Source of the DNA: Cucumis sativus
Lineage: Eukaryota > Streptophyta > Magnoliopsida > Cucurbitales > Cucurbitaceae
Direction: 5' to 3'
NCBI RefSeq assembly: GCF_000004075.3
Contig: NC_026655.2
Location: forward strand, 26,149,489 to 26,213,488
DNA: 64,000 bases
Part shown: positions 27,302 through 39,976 of the stretch, piece after piece
Layout of the letters: every line of letters begins with the position of its first letter
Numbering within the stretch: the stretch's first letter is position 1
Notes under the pieces: generated by a model
Databases searched by the model: none
What the model was told of the DNA's origin: nothing
The model's input: only the letters and a program-made list of their open reading frames with translations
Position numbers and translations under genes: made by a program

Positions 27302-29710
27302 ATGGACTCCATGCCTAGACTACTCATTCCTTTTCTTCTTCTTCTTCTTTCTTGTGTTTTCATCAATGCCAAGAAAACCTACATTGTTCATATGAAACAT
27401 CATGCTCTCCCATCACAATATCTCACTCACCATGATTGGTACTCTGCTAATCTTCAATCTCTTTCTTCATCTTCTTCCTCTGACTCTCTTCTTTACACCT
27501 ACACTTCCTCCTTCCATGGCTTTGCTGCTTTTTTAGATTCTCAGGAAGTGGAATTGCTCCGGCAATCCGATTCGGTTCTGGGTGTTTATGAAGATACTGT
27601 TTACAATCTTCATACGACTCGTACTCCCGGATTCCTCGGTCTCGACTCTGATTTCGGGTTATGGGAAGGTCACACCACTCAGGATCTTAACCAAGCTTCT
27701 CACGATGTCATCATTGGTGTTCTCGATACTGGGATTTGGCCGGAATCGAAGAGCTTTGATGACACTGGAATGCCGGAGATCCCATCACGGTGGCGTGGAG
27801 AATGTGAAGCAGGACCTGATTTTAGTCCTTCCCTTTGTAACAAGAAACTAATTGGAGCTCGTAGCTTCTCTAAAGGTTATCAAATGGCTTCCGGCGGTGG
27901 GTATTTCAGAAAACCGAGAGAGAATGAGTCAGCTAGAGATCAGGATGGGCACGGAACGCACACCGCCAGTACGGCTGCTGGTTCACATGTGGCTAATGCG
28001 AGTTTACTTGGTTATGCTAGAGGCATTGCTAGAGGGATGGCTCCACAAGCGAGAGTTGCTGCTTACAAGACTTGTTGGCCAACTGGTTGCTTTGGATCTG
28101 ACATTCTTGCCGGTATGGATCGGGCGATAATGGACGGTGTCGATGTACTTTCACTCTCTTTAGGTGGTGGCTCTGCTCCGTATTACAGGGATACCATAGC
28201 AATTGGAGCATTTGCAGCTATGGAGAAGGGGGTTTTTGTTTCTTGCTCAGCTGGGAATAGTGGTCCAAACAAGGCTTCCCTGGCCAATGTAGCACCATGG
28301 ATCATGACGGTTGGAGCCGGAACGCTCGATCGAGACTTCCCAGCTTATGTCCAGCTTGGAAATGGGAAACGATTCACTGGAGTGTCGCTATACAGTGGGC
28401 AAGGAATGGGGAATAAGGCAGTGGCATTGGTGTATAACAAAGGAAGTAACACCTCCAGTAATATGTGCTTGCCGGGTTCTCTTGAGCCGGCGGTGGTTCG
28501 AGGGAAAGTGGTGGTTTGCGACAGAGGAATCAATGCCAGAGTAGAAAAAGGAGGGGTGGTGAGAGATGCTGGTGGGATTGGGATGATTCTGGCAAACACA
28601 GCAGCTAGTGGGGAGGAATTGGTGGCTGACAGTCACTTGCTGCCAGCCGTGGCGGTGGGAAGGAAAACTGGCGACTTGATCCGGCAGTATGTTCGATCAG
28701 ATTCAAATCCAACCGCAGTGTTGAGCTTTGGTGGGACAATTCTGAACGTCCGCCCATCTCCGGTGGTGGCGGCCTTCAGTTCTAGAGGACCAAATTTGGT
28801 AACCCCCCAAATCCTCAAGCCGGACGTTATTGGTCCTGGCGTTAACATCTTGGCTGCCTGGTCTGAGTCCATTGGACCTACTGGATTGGAGAATGACAAG
28901 AGGAAAACTCAGTTCAATATCATGTCTGGTATGTCTCATTGGATCTATCCTAACTCAAATCGTTCGATCATTTGGATTATATTACATTGAGCAACCTTAT
29001 AATGTTTCATTATGTAACTGATAAATCTTAATCTTTGTTATGTAGGAACTTCCATGTCGTGCCCACATATCAGTGGACTGGCTGCATTGCTGAAGGCAGC
29101 TCATCCACAATGGAGTCCAAGTGCAATCAAATCTGCTTTAATGACCACTGCATACACTCAGGACAACACCAACTCGTCTCTCCGGGATGCTGCTGGAGGG
29201 GGGTTTTCCAATCCATGGGCTCATGGAGCTGGCCATGTTGATCCTCATAAAGCTCTCTCCCCTGGACTTTTATATGATATCTCAACTAATGACTACGTTG
29301 CCTTCTTGTGCTCCTTGGACTATGGGATTGATCATGTTCAAGCGATTGTGAAACGTTCGAACATAACCTGCTCTAGAAAGTTTGCTGATCCGGGACAACT
29401 TAACTATCCTTCATTTTCAGTTGTGTTTGGGAGCAAGAGGGTTGTTCGGTACACTCGTATAGTCACCAATGTTGGGGCTGCAGGGTCAGTTTATGATGTG
29501 GCTACTACTGCACCACCGGTTGTGAAGGTGACCGTGAAACCTTCAAAGCTTGTGTTCACTAAAGTTGGGGAGAGGAAGAGGTACACTGTTACATTTGTTG
29601 CGAGCAGGGATGCTGCTCAAACCACAAGATTTGGGTTTGGGTCGATTGTGTGGAGCAATGACCAACACCAAGTTAGAAGCCCCGTGTCATTCGCCTGGAC
29701 TAGGTTGTGA
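27302..29710 (+). CDS. SBT1.8: Subtilisin-like serine protease, SBT1.8 type
   Basis: Two exons, 27302-28928 and 29046-29710, join in frame to 763 residues. A signal peptide (about 1-23) sends the enzyme to the secretory pathway. Residues 25-104 are the inhibitor I9 prodomain, ending in LHTTRTP, where subtilases are normally cleaved to start the mature chain. The catalytic residues are D142 (LDTG), H217 (DGHGTHT), oxyanion N319 (SAGNSGP) and S545 (GTSMS); a PA domain lies between N319 and S545 and a fibronectin-III-like domain ends the chain. The 117-base intron splits the glycine codon just before the catalytic Thr-Ser. Similarity to AtSBT1.8 recalled from memory is very high in the [20 protein letters not shown] region. 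It probably acts in the cell wall; its substrate cannot be told from sequence. Confidence 0.95.
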
Positions 29711-30820
29711 TTGTTGTTTTTTGTATAGGGCGTTTTTCCAATTGTTGTAGGTTTTCCCATTCCTTCAACTTGCTCCAGTTTCAGAAAGAAAACGGCAAGA
29801 AGATGATGATCAATAAACAGTCAACAAGAGAATGATCATCATCAAGCATGGGAAAATTCAGCGTTTTGGTTTGCCATTGATTGAGAAAAGCTTTAGGGTT
29901 AAAACTAATGTAATGGCATAAAGTTTGGCGTTTCTATTCCTAGGTATCTAAAAATTGTTTTACCATCTGTCTGTAACGAAAATTCAAAAACATGAAGGCC
30001 AGTGAAGTGTGTGCTTTTGACTTGGGTTGTTTAACTCCCAAAAGTTCTCCCATTAGTGATTTCTCTTCTTCATTGCAAAACTAGACGAAGTGATGAGCAT
30101 GTTCCTAACCCATATTGCAATTCACAAACAAGTAAAAATTAAGAAAATTTCTTTAAGGTTTATTGGAGATACTTAACATAATGAATCAAAACTAGAGACG
30201 GATCAAGGTAGCATAACAAATCAAGGCAGAATACCTACCAAGCCAATAGGCAAAGGGTCTAGAAGGATGGTGCGTGCAGAGTCAGTCGTGCACCTGTTGT
30301 GTAACCCATTGTTCCTAAAGCAATATCTAGCATGAAACAATCCACCAAGAAAAGCACGTCTGTATGTTAGGGGCACTAAAATGGAATTTCAATCGGATGC
30401 GGTCACCACAATCATAAAGAAATCATGATACCTCTCAGCATGCTTGCATTGGGGGGGCCATGTTAAATAGAGATTGATACAAATTATCATTATCCATAAA
30501 CCTCCAGTACGATTACTCATTCAGAGTCTAAACAAACAAGAGGCTATTTTCACAAGAGTAACAAAGTGATGAGACAACTCTATAACCATATAGACAAATT
30601 GTGGCCATCCAGTTCCAATGATTTAAATCAATAATCCAGTAGTAGGACCCTGATTAAACAACTCAAAATATTGTCTAAAATAATTTAAGAGCCAATACCA
30701 ACCGTATTCCTACTAATAAAATTTGGACAAATTAATAAAAAGTAAAAGATATTCATCATAATGTACATTGATTTTTTCATGTAGAAGATCAAAATAACTT
30801 TATGGAATAGTGTTGCTGAA
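29711..30820. other. Convergent intergenic region between subtilase and G-gamma genes
   Basis: The subtilase and the G-gamma gene converge on this 1.1-kb interval, which therefore should hold both 3' UTRs. I see no coding frame or repeat of note in it. Confidence 0.7.
29812..29817 (+). terminator. Candidate polyadenylation signal of the subtilase gene
   Basis: AATAAA, about 100 bases after the stop codon. Plant signals are loose, so this is a candidate only. Confidence 0.4.
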
Positions 30821-32491
30821 CTAAAAGCAACAACATAAAGAGCAAGGGTTACAACAAGACTTTGTACAAAGACGACAAGAAGGTACCTGTGAACATTTTG
30901 GAAAAGAGCACTTACAGCTGCATTTGCATTCGCAGCAACTGCTACAGTGGGGACATGGGATTGAAGGTAGTGATAAAAAACAACACAATCTACGGCATGA
31001 GAAGTTTCTACAGCAGGACAAAGAGGGACAAGAGAAGAAACTACACTTCGGCATACTACAACACCTTAAACATGATGGGAAGTTACATGGTTTACAACCA
31101 CAGCAGCGAGGCATCTCTAGGTAGATAGCGCACTCGGTGCAAGAGCAGCAGCATAGCCATGACAAATTAAAGCAAGGAAACCCGCTGCATAAGAATTGTA
31201 ATTAATGTTATATACAAAAAACGTCATTAATGTTATATACTACAAACATTCTCAAATAGCAGAAATCAGAATGCTTATGTCGAAAGTTCTAATTCTAACC
31301 ATAACCATTTCCAGATGCGACATCGCTGTTGTTTCACCCTGCAACTGCTTCAAGAAAAGACGCATGAGCTTGGATCATAATCAATGCAGTTTTAAATTTA
31401 TGCAGATTAGTTTACCAAAAAATTGAACTCTTACGTAGGCGTCAATGGATCTGAATTTGTTGTCACAAAGTCGTTAATCCTGAAAGAATGCGATGCTAAT
31501 CAGCAGTGGAAGCAAAATAGTGGGCGGATTGATCTCACAATTAATTTACAGTCGACTGATTAACAACATTAGAACATAGTTAAATTTAAAAAAAATGAGA
31601 AGATTAAAAAGAAACATACTCTTTGCAGCATATTGAGACAGGTTGAAGACTTTGAAGGGATTTTAGTTCGTCCTGATTCAAGAAAACTAGAAATGTTTAA
31701 CGCATTGAACTAATAATAAAAGCAGCCATGTTAATTTGAAACAGAGAATTGTACCTCATGACATGCGTGAACATGATTTTATTTCAGTTCCTGATGTAAG
31801 ATGTGGCATTTGTCTAACCAAAAAATCCCATAACAGGAGGGAAAATTTACACGTAGTTCTAAAGAAATAAGTAAATTTAAAAAGAGAAGACATGAATGGA
31901 GTCCATAAATATTCAAATTCAACAAATTTTAGAAAATATGAATAAAGATTTAGTAATTTCTTTCTCGTTCCCCTTGCTCAGGGGAAGGAATCCCAAGAAA
32001 TTTAGGAGCCAAAGTGTTTCTTAGATTTTTCTTGTCATAAACTCCACAGCGGTGCTTTTATTAAATGAAGGTCTAGGAGAAGCTTCATGGCACGAAATGG
32101 AAGTTCTAAGCTTATCAAACCTGTTTTGTAAGGAAAACTAGCTCCCTAAATCAAACAAATAGATCTGCATGTAGGACTTCGAAATTTTGTGTCTAATTAA
32201 CAAAGCTAAAAACAAAAAAGAGGTGCTTTGCAATTGTACAATAGCTTTTCGACACCATGCCATTGAACTTCAAAGAGGGGAAACATACGAAGAGGGAGAA
32301 GAAATGATGTAGACAGAGACAATCATTTTCAAATTCAAACTCACCTCAAGAAAGCCAATTTCCCTTTCAAGCGTCTGAATATTAGCTATCTCTCGACGCT
32401 TCCCATACAAATCAGGGTACTCAGGCGGAGATTTTGGACTCGGGGGTGGTAGCGAAGACACTGATGAAGAGTAAACCGATCGAGCAGCCAT
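30821..32491 (-). CDS. GG3: Cysteine-rich class C G-protein gamma subunit (AGG3/GS3/DEP1 type)
   Basis: Four minus-strand exons join in frame: 32345-32491, 31620-31672, 31435-31479 and 30821-31184, giving 202 residues. Residues 30-82 or so form the G-gamma domain: GKRREIANIQTLEREIGFLE, then DELKSLQSLQPVSICCKE and INDFVTTNSDPLTP, which pairs with G-beta as a coiled coil. The N-terminus is Ser/Pro-rich. From about residue 83 the chain is an extreme cysteine-rich tail with about 37 Cys in 121 residues, in CC, CXC and CXXC arrangements. It ends CCCF, with no CaaX prenylation box. That layout defines class C gamma subunits, which in Arabidopsis (AGG3) and rice (GS3, DEP1) influence organ and seed size. 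The tail is shorter than that recalled for AGG3. Class is certain; biological effect in this species is inference. Confidence 0.95.
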
Positions 32492-33900
32492 TGCTTGACT
32501 CGCTTCTCAGGAAACCCGACACTGATAGAAACCCAGTTCCCAATCACCAAAAGACAGAGCACAGAAGAGAAAGAAAGCAACAAAGAATGGCAATAACAGC
32601 AGAAATATTAGTAAGCCAGGTAGAAGAAGAGAATGGAGAAAAATAGTAACTGTAAAAGCAAATGACAAACTAAAGAGGCAATTGATGTTGGGTATGAATG
32701 CTCTTACATGTGTAGTGACAGAGAAGTAATAAGAAAGGCTGACAAAGATAATTACAGCCCACAAAAAGAAAGCCGCTCTGTAAGTAAAACTGCAGCACAT
32801 AAATGTATGTATTATCAAGTTGTGGGTTGCAGAGTTTTTAATGATACAAGTGATAATGAGGCCAGAAAGAGAGTCATTATTGTCACAGGCTTTGAGTGAA
32901 AAAACGAGCCTGTTCACGACTCGAGGCTATAGCATTCTTTTATGAGAGAGACTGATAAAAGGGGTCAAAATATTTTTAAAAAAAGACTCAATGTTTCCAT
33001 TAATAATGTAAAGACGGCTGTAAGAAAAGCCTGTACCTGGCATGCCTAAACCTGTATAAGACTAGTTTGCAAAGTCTAGGCATCTGGGTTACCTTCAAGT
33101 GAGATTTTGGAATTTGCTCATTCTTTAGCCTTAATAGAGTAAAAAGATATAAGCATAAGTAAGTAAAGTTTCTATGTCTTTGCTTGAGCTGTTTTCAGTG
33201 TTGAAAGATGGTGTTATAGTAAAGAAGCAAAATGGAAAGTAGGTAAGCTCAGAATGCACGTGGAGGAGAAAAATGCCTAGAAAAGAGAGAAGGCATAGAT
33301 CATATGACGAGTCAGCATCTCAAGCTAGACAAAGAGGAAACTACAGATTAATGTAATGTAAACACTGAATAATACATATTGAAATGTTAAAAAAAAAAAA
33401 ACTTTAATCTAGTAAATCAAAAAAAAAAAAAAAATCCAACCTACCAAGCTCAGAATGTTAAATTCAAATATTTTAATCTGTAGTTTCCACAAATAGGGAA
33501 AAGAAAAATACCCGACAATTCTACAAACATTTGGTGTGCGTGTGAGCTTGACGACGGGCTTAAAGGCAACCACACCCGGGCCTCATATCAAATAAAATTG
33601 TGATGAAAAGCACTCAAAATATGGCCCATTAATAAGTATTTGAGAATCATATGAACAGAGATAACGATATGGGCCTCCGAGAATCTGGAACTGATGATGA
33701 CGAAGAATCGAACAGAATGGAAACAGATGAGAAAGACAAAATGAAAGTGGGGTAGTAACGTACTCAAATGGGTAACCATTGCAGAGGATTGCAGATTTGA
33801 GTTCAGATCAAGATCGAATTCAATTCCCCTTTACGCTATCGCCAATCCTCAAAGTTCTAATTCTGTTCGTCGACGGTGAAAACTTAGTGTAACACGTCTG
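32492..33900 (-). other. Candidate 5' leader and promoter zone of the G-gamma gene
   Basis: No conserved coding frame lies here. On the minus strand, an ATG at 33779 opens a 63-codon frame without known domain, crossed almost at once by a donor-like GTACGT, so a 5' UTR exon with an upstream ORF and a spliced leader is possible. TGGGCC/GGCCCA motifs occur near 33623 and 33670. A transcript is needed to settle which part is promoter and which is leader. Two poly(A) runs near 33389-33435 are simple sequence. Confidence 0.3.
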
Positions 33901-36900
33901 TTATGATAAATTTTGATGTGTCCAACTACTGCCATAGCTATCAGTTACGAGAACAGTCGACATTTCAGTGCCGTGGTGGAGCAGAGAGTAGGACCCATTA
34001 TCGCGATTTGAGATTCTTATTGATTTTTTTTTCATTCGCATCCGACGAGTTTTGTGCTTGAGATTCGAAAATGATCGAAATCTTCTGCCATTTTTAAAGA
34101 TGATCATGAATTTGTAATTGAACACTCGAAGAAGTATTGACATTCTTGTTCATATAAACCCACCGATTTTTTTACACTTTCTCCTTTTGAGGTTTGATTC
34201 AAGAAAATCTAACAAATGATTAATTTATGATTTTAGATTTTGCTATAAAATATCATCCAATCTATAAAATTAATTGTTTTTTTCTCCAAAAATGAAAATG
34301 AAATATATTTTTAAAAAACTAAAATGGTAAATTTTGTTATGCTATAGATTTAAGTAATTCACTCATCCAAATCTCATACGTGAAAAAAGAAAATTTTACT
34401 ATTAGAGGATAATTAAGAATGCAAAATATTAGTGTGATTGAGTTGCGAGGGTTTAGTGTAGATCTTCGCACCCTAAAGTCAAAATCATATATAATATAAG
34501 TGTCGACTCACAAATTCAATACATTCTAATAAACGATGCACTGAACTTGTCACCGTGTTTGTGGAAGAAAAAGGACATCCTAATACATTTTTCAAAATCC
34601 TCGATTGCATCTAGAGGTAAAGTTTCATAAATTCAGTTCCAATATCATTTTTCAATAATTTTGCTAATGGATAGGCAACTACTTTTATTGAACTTTCATG
34701 ATATAAATATATCAAACCGTGAAAATTAAATCAATGAAAAAAAAAAAAGTAAACATTTAGCGTGAAAATTGAAACAACATACTTGTGGAAAATTTCGATA
34801 TAGTTTCTTCCTTCTTTTTGTTTTAAGAATATTTATCAAGTAAATAAAAGGAGAAAAGAAGAATTTTGTAAAATAATCAATAAAAGAGTTGAAAAAAATA
34901 GAATATTAATAATTATTAAAAAGATTAAAAAAAAAACATAATTGACAAATAAAATATTTACATCGTATAGAATAATTTTAGAAACGAAAAAAGTTTATAA
35001 GCCCACAATGTAAAATATCAAAAATACTTTAGTCAACACGCGATTAATCGACCACGTAAGCGCGAGTAATCTTCTTCTAAATAATCGTATACTGTAGTCT
35101 AAACAAATGATCTACGATCGTTTAGATCATGATACATGATCATATAGTTCATTTTAAATAATATACTTTAGTAATACACAATCGATCACACTATTGTTTA
35201 TCATAACTACACCATCGTTTAAGATATATGCAATGATAGACGGTTGTGTAATAAAATAATATACTTTAAACGATCGTGTTGACGTGTTGACCATGATAAA
35301 TAATCGTGTTAATCATAGTAAACGATTGTGTTTATTATAGTAAATGGTCATGTAGTCCAATGTAAATGATCGTTAAAAACTTCAAATCTAAGGATCGTGT
35401 TGACCATGATCAATGATCGTGTAGTCCAATATAAATAATCGTGAAAAACTCCAATTTTAATTATTGTGTCGACTATAATAAACAATCATGTTAATATATA
35501 ATTTAAAACGATATTTAGATAAAATAGAAAGAAAGAAAATATTGAAGATGAGGTGAATAAGTCATGCAATATTCCGAAACAAGTATGGAAATTATGAAAA
35601 AAAAATCATAGAATTTTATTTTTTTACTACACGTGTCATAAATATTTTTGAGTTTTGTTATATATTTGTAAATTAATCGATCGAAAATGTTATAAATACA
35701 AAAAAAAAGAAGAAGAAACTTTTTAGTAATAAACAGCATTTGATATTGTCATTCATTGATATGTTATTTTATTTTTCTAATCGAACACTATTATTTTATG
35801 ACAAACAATAACGAGAGAATAATTGAAAATCTTCCATACCTTCCCTCTTCGTATTGTAATAAACACAATCAATAATAACTATATGAAACTTAAGTGAATT
35901 GGACTTTGGTTAACATTTAAATGCTTCCAACCAATTATTTCCATTCTCATGCTTCCTTTGAATTAAATTGTTTTTTTAGAAATAAATATTGGTCATATTT
36001 ATTTTTCCTTTACATTATTTTCATTTTTAGAAGGTCCACTTCCCTTTCTATAATTGAAAGTACCATAAATAAATAATGAATAAATGCTTTACATTTTTGG
36101 TTGATTGTTGGTAAAAAAAAAAAAAAAGAATTTGAATATAGATTAAAAGTAAATAAATTTTCACTTTACATTAGGTCAATTTATTCCTTTTAACTTCTAG
36201 TCTTTACAATTTTGGCAACAAAATACTAGTAGAATGTTGACATATGTTACATTCCATATCACATCCATTCAAAATTTTAGCTCGTCAATGTGATGTGACC
36301 AACTCGTTCTAAATTATATGGTTCATAAATAATTTTGACCAAAATGTCAAAATTTGAATCTTCACTTCCATACTTTGAGCTAAAAATAAGGTAAATGTAT
36401 TGCATAGTTGAGGCTTGAATTGATTAATACAACCTTCTTTTTAACAATATGTAGAGTGAAAAAATTGAACATCTAACTTTGTACGTAGTTGATCAACACT
36501 ATGACAGTTAAGTAATATTCGTTTTGGCTATTGTAAAACAACTCACGTACAAAAGAGAGAAAAACAAAATTAAGCAACCTAAATTCTAAATTCAAATATT
36601 TTATGGTTGGAAAATTAAAAAAATTCAATAGTCAAAAAGTTTTATCTTTTAACCCGAAGTGACTTGTGGACTTCCCATGAGATGATCTAGAGGGCTTTTG
36701 TTTCTTGGTGGAAAAGGCAACCAACACCAATAAGTCAAAAAGAAAGTGAATCCAAAAGAAAACTTGAAAGAAAGGTTCATTTTTCAAAGGGCTTTCAAGG
36801 ATAGTTTTCAATTTGGAAAGGGTTATTAGAAGTGTAACCATTGTGCTCTTTTTTATAACCCAGTCAAAAGTTGTTGATTCTTGAAGTAGCCAAGATGCTC

Positions 36901-37909
36901 TCTCAAAAGTGCTTTCTTTGTACTCAAACAGTTGGAAAAATTATCAAAAATAACTTAAACGCACTTTTTATTTTCACCACCCATAACTGTTGATAATTCG
37001 TTGTAATAGTAGTTAAACCTAAAACACTTTTCATTTTCACCACCGACATCCAAACTATCGATTTTCTCCGATGAAATCTTGGACAATACGAATACTAATA
37101 TAGGTCGGATTTTTAAAGACTGAATTTAATATTTATGATAAATAAAATCTTCTTTGTCTACCTTAGATTTCCAGAAATACAACATTGTTAATATTTATGT
37201 TAAATCAGTTTCTATTGAAGATTACATGAGTTTGGAGAGATTCCATATAATCTTGGCAAAAATTCAATAGTTTGGATGTGTTACGACCCACCCAGATGGA
37301 TGGAGGAAAACTATCGTAACGAAATTACCAAAAATGTTGCTAGCTGTGAACTATGAAAACTTTTGGAGGTTATTTCTTAGTATTTTCCCAAACATTTTCT
37401 TTTAAGAAACTACAGACATGGGATCTTCTCACTCCTATCAAATCCCTTCATGAAAGCTGAAATTGAACTTGGAACTCCATAGATTGTCAAAGTCGATGGC
37501 TTTATGATGACTTTATCACTAGGATTCTTAAACAAATACTTCTGAAAAACTATTGCTTGTCTTCACAACATACGCGTTAGAGAGAATCTTTCTTTATGAC
37601 TTTTCTTTGGGCTTCAAAAACCTTTTAGCATCTATTTATATTGAAGACGAAGTGCAGAGTGGAATAATTCCCAGAGCCCTCTCTCTTTTCCCATTGGCCG
37701 AATTCACAGTGCGTGAACCAATTGTTGTGTCCTGAAACAAGCAACTAAGACTTAGACCCATTAATATTCTTCTTCAAACCTTGAACATGAGAAATAATCA
37801 ATCATTTGCCAAACTCTGTTGAAAACATAGACAGGCTGGCTGTTCAGAGGAGTATCATAAATTGGAGAAAGACGAACAAAGAATCATTGTTTTAGCTACA
37901 ATCGGAAAG
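33901..37909. other. Gene-free AT-rich interval before the LOR gene
   Basis: No supportable gene. It holds a degenerate 22-bp minisatellite (35267-35500, listed separately), A-rich simple sequence and, at the right, the promoter and leader of the LURP-one-related gene. Confidence 0.65.
35267..35500. repeat. Degenerate 22-bp minisatellite with ATCGTG core
   Basis: About ten diverged units follow each other, several exactly 22 bases long. Typical units begin TAAA, contain a core like GATCGTGT or AATCGTGT, and end near CCATGA or CATAG. Some units are lengthened by short insertions. The stretch just upstream (35080-35160) has the same core in mixed orientation (GATCTACGATCG, GATCATGATACATGATCAT). 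No coding frame or known element is visible. Confidence 0.65.
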
Positions 37910-38716
37910 ATGATTCCTCTAGTTAGCAAATTATACTGTTCATCTTCCGAGGTTGTGTTTGTCGTTAGGACGAGACCACAAGTGATTAATGGAGGAGGTT
38001 TTGTAGTGACAGATTGTGATCAGAAAGTTGTTTTTAGTGTTGATGGGTGTGGGGTTCTCGGAAAGGAAGATGAACTGATTCTGAGAGATGGGAAGAGGGA
38101 AGCTTTGCTGTTACTACGTGGGAAGGTAATATCCAGTTACTCTACATATTCCCCCAAACAAATCTATTGTAATTTTCATGAACAGAAATGGGTGATTCTA
38201 AGTGGAATGTATTCAAAATCTTAACCTTCTTGTGTCTCAGGGAGGGATTTTTGAAGCTCTAAGCTTTCATAAGATGTGGAGGGCTTTCAAATGCGATTAC
38301 CAAGGATCTAAAAAGGTAGTTTTCAGCTTGAAAAGGCCTAAGTCATGTCTTCCTGTGAAACACGATGTTGGAATCAAAATCAACACAAAACCAAAGGTTA
38401 GCACAAAGGATTGGGACTTCGAGATCAGTGGATATTTTCCTGGTAAAAAATGTAGCATCATTGATTCTCAAGGCAATGTAGTAGCTCAGGTACAATTTAT
38501 TCTCTTTAGACAATTTATTCTCAAGGCAATGTTAGAGATGAGATGTATGTTAATCAGTGTTTCAAATAACTGCAGATTGGAACAAATAAAAAGGCTGGGG
38601 AGAAGTCGAGTAAGAATATCTACTATGTGTCAATAAAACCTGGAATTGATCAGGCCTTTGTTGTTGGAGTCATTGCTATTCTCGACAACATCTATGGTGA
38701 ATCAACCAGCTGCTGA
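37910..38716 (+). CDS. LOR6: LURP-one-related (LOR, DUF567) protein
   Basis: Three exons (37910-38125, 38241-38489, 38576-38716) join in frame to 201 residues. I start at the ATG at 37910 because the frame upstream has no other ATG before a stop, and MIPLVSKLYCSSSEVVFVVR aligns with the usual LOR start. The protein shows the LOR signatures: FVVTDCDQKVVFSVDG, LILRDGKREALLLLR, WRAFKCD and, at the end, QAFVVGVIAILDNIYGE. The fold is Tubby-like (known from the family structure). Some members are induced in response to oomycete infection, but the biochemical role is not established. The number 6 rests on recall of At2g05910 and on gene order. Confidence 0.88.
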
Positions 38717-39976
38717 ATTTGTAAGAAGGAAGACAATTTAAGCAAGGGGAGATGTTAATTGCTCATTGCAATTCCATCAAATAGTGATTCAACTGGAGGA
38801 TTGTGGCGACACTCCATTTCGCTTGTCTCCATGAACTGAGACTGCATTTTTTGTCAACAGCAATGTATTCTTTTAACTTTTATAGCATTCGTTTGTGTAA
38901 ATGTAATTGAACTCTTCAGTTTCTCCCTTGCCTTTTGATCTCCCATATGCCTTCCTTTAGAATGCTTGCAACCATATAAGAGTAGATTAAGCAGAAGCTG
39001 AATGTATCATATTAACTGTTAATAATAGAAAAAACAGAATTAAGGAATCAGGAGACTGTACTTACATTTTAGAATTATTGTCCATGAAAGAAAAATATAT
39101 ATATCTATATCTACATATATATAATATCTACGTAAAATGTAACAGCCAGAAGGAAATCAGAGTGCAAATTCAAATGTCAGTATTCCCTCTCTAAAGATAA
39201 GTTTCTGAATTCTACCTGCTATACTTGTCAAGAAAACTCGTCTTCAAATCACAATTACTATAAGAAGAATTGACGAAAAGAAACATAGAGAAAAGCTTTT
39301 GTATTGCATATGTAAACAAACTGTGGATTACATGTACATAGATGATAAATAAACCAAATTGAGCCTGTACGGTTCATACTTGTAAATAAAACTATAAATA
39401 AGTTCCCAATTGCTTTCTTCAACATTCCCATCCGTCAGATCATAAAAGCATTCGTCCACTGAAATAAAAACCTCCATTACAGTTCACGGAGGGAATATCA
39501 CAAGGAACCTTCTGGTAAGCATTTGCAGTTGAGAATATAAGCTTTCATAAAAATGTGGCATATTTGACGTAACTAAAACTACAAAATGGTTCATTGGGCT
39601 GCATTGTTAATCCTAAATGAGTGTTGTCCTCCATAATCTCCTAGATCAAGAATCATATTCGATAGACCATACAACCTTCAGATGGAGAAAGAGAGTTCAA
39701 AACGAATAACATATACATGTGATTGTAATAAGAACCTTTAACTTCATTTCTCTAAACAATGCTATGATATACAAATCATGATATTAACAGCCTGATGATG
39801 CCATACAAAGTCAAGGCATCGTTATCTCCTACGACATCATCTATTGTCATAATAAAACTGTTCTGGGTCTAGAGAACATCCATGACTTTTGGCTACGGTT
39901 CAAACAAAAGGTAGGTTACAGTGGCCTGCCTTTAATTGAGACGCCTATGATTAGTTCAAATTTATTTCCAGCAGCA
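38717..39976. other. Convergent intergenic region between LOR and exchanger genes
   Basis: The two genes converge, so the interval should contain both 3' UTRs. An AT-rich microsatellite-like patch lies near 39090-39130. No coding frame is supported. Confidence 0.65.

Noticed and set aside
27582-28636. Several 77-92 codon frames on both strands
   Set aside because: All lie in other frames of the subtilase exon.
30862-31128. 88-codon plus-strand frame
   Set aside because: Antisense to the cysteine-rich exon of the G-gamma gene, whose reading frame joins to the G-gamma domain.
32507-32917. 136-codon minus-strand frame upstream of the G-gamma start
   Set aside because: It is hydrophobic and of low complexity, overlaps the G-gamma leader, and shows no family resemblance; more likely UTR or intron.
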